From NCBI RefSeq assembly GCF_004349265.1, contig NZ_SMFL01000009.1, positions 124,001 to 188,000 on the forward strand: a stretch of 64,000 nucleotides of DNA. Reading direction: 5' to 3'. The DNA is from Dyadobacter psychrotolerans. GTDB taxonomy: Bacteria > Bacteroidota > Bacteroidia > Cytophagales > Spirosomataceae. The position numbers and the translations under genes are program-made. The notes below the pieces were generated by a model. The model made no database searches. It had not been told where the DNA came from and saw only the letters and a program-made list of their open reading frames with translations. Shown piece after piece: positions 63,828 through 64,000 of the stretch (position 1 is the stretch's first letter; every line of letters begins with the position of its first letter).

Positions 63828-64000
63828 TGGTATTATTAAATTGATTGGATTTACAAAAACAAGGGATGGCTGAGAGCCATTAAAATCTCAATTTTAAACA
63901 GTTAACAATAAGTATGGCTTCCGCCAAAGCATATCAAAATCAACGTATTCAAAATGAAAGCAGAACCGACTGAAAATCAGGGAGCGTTGGTGACGATATA
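63828..64000. other. Region upstream of secDF at the window end
   Basis: 173 bases without a supported gene, containing the presumed secDF promoter on the minus strand. A short plus-strand frame from ATG 63914 ends within 20 codons and is not convincing. The next gene lies outside the window. Confidence 0.3.

Noticed and set aside
1..64000. CRISPR arrays, transposases, prophage genes, rRNA and tRNA genes
   Set aside because: No regular spaced repeats, transposase motifs, phage genes or cloverleaf-like sequences were found on reading.

Overview
The window looks like chromosomal DNA of a Cytophagales bacterium (Bacteroidota), probably close to Dyadobacter/Spirosomaceae. Support: a gliding lipoprotein gene (gldB), the Bacteroidota-type small protein DUF4295 next to rpmG, a fused SecDF, DUF6089/DUF4293/DUF4369 families, fused E1 alpha-beta dehydrogenase, and several upstream sites matching the Bacteroidota -7 box TAnnTTTG. 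The genus is inference; no rRNA or tRNA gene was recognised. It is an ordinary, densely packed chromosome with few accessory traits: no phage, transposase or CRISPR array was seen.

Layout. 1-3.1 kb: end of a B12-dependent ribonucleotide reductase, a Uma2 nuclease-like gene, purB and an aquaglyceroporin. 3.1-9.2 kb: a three-gene minus-strand operon of planctomycete-type families (PSCyt1/DUF1549/DUF1553 lipoprotein, DUF1501 Tat protein, DUF2231-cytochrome membrane protein). 9.4-18.7 kb: DUF1338 protein, a DUF2442/DUF4160 pair (the second frameshifted), an alpha/beta-hydrolase plus SGNH esterase fusion, an oxidoreductase, an acyl-CoA carboxylase beta chain, a second Uma2 gene, and an envelope pair (MlaD, amidase). 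18.7-27.1 kb: LptD-like outer-membrane protein, DUF1573 protein, then a plus-strand run joining a branched-chain-type E1 dehydrogenase to a sugar transferase/acetyltransferase/aminotransferase set resembling PglC-PglD-PglE. 27.2-35 kb: FKBP isomerase, endonuclease III, ECF sigma factor, HAD nucleotidase, PhyH dioxygenase, trypsin-like protease, DUF2911 and two DUF6089 barrels. 35.2-37.6 kb: an ABC transporter with a histidine-rich permease loop and a DUF3299-like partner. 37.6-44.2 kb: a lone nuoH, gldB, an SDR gene, a TlpA-like protein, gatB and a cytochrome c lipoprotein. 44.4-55.9 kb: mostly plus-strand housekeeping genes (rpmG, DUF4295, ftsY, rimO, DUF4293, recQ, purD, RicT-like, anmK), with kdsD opposite. 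56-64 kb: a small accessory patch (regulatory-domain protein, small secreted protein, stand-alone LuxR helix-turn-helix), then lhgO, an APC permease and secDF.

A recurring oddity is single-base disruption. Four places (DUF4160, second Uma2, LptD start, DegT aminotransferase) read through cleanly if one base is added, three of them in homopolymers. This could be real gene decay or uncorrected deletion errors in the assembly, and it should be settled before any of these genes is called broken.

The strongest candidates for unexplored biology are the DUF1549/DUF1501/DUF2231 operon with its imperfect 95-bp palindrome, and the histidine-rich ABC/DUF3299 unit, which may handle metal. Start codons were moved downstream of the longest open frame where a signal peptide, family N-terminus or promoter position favoured it.
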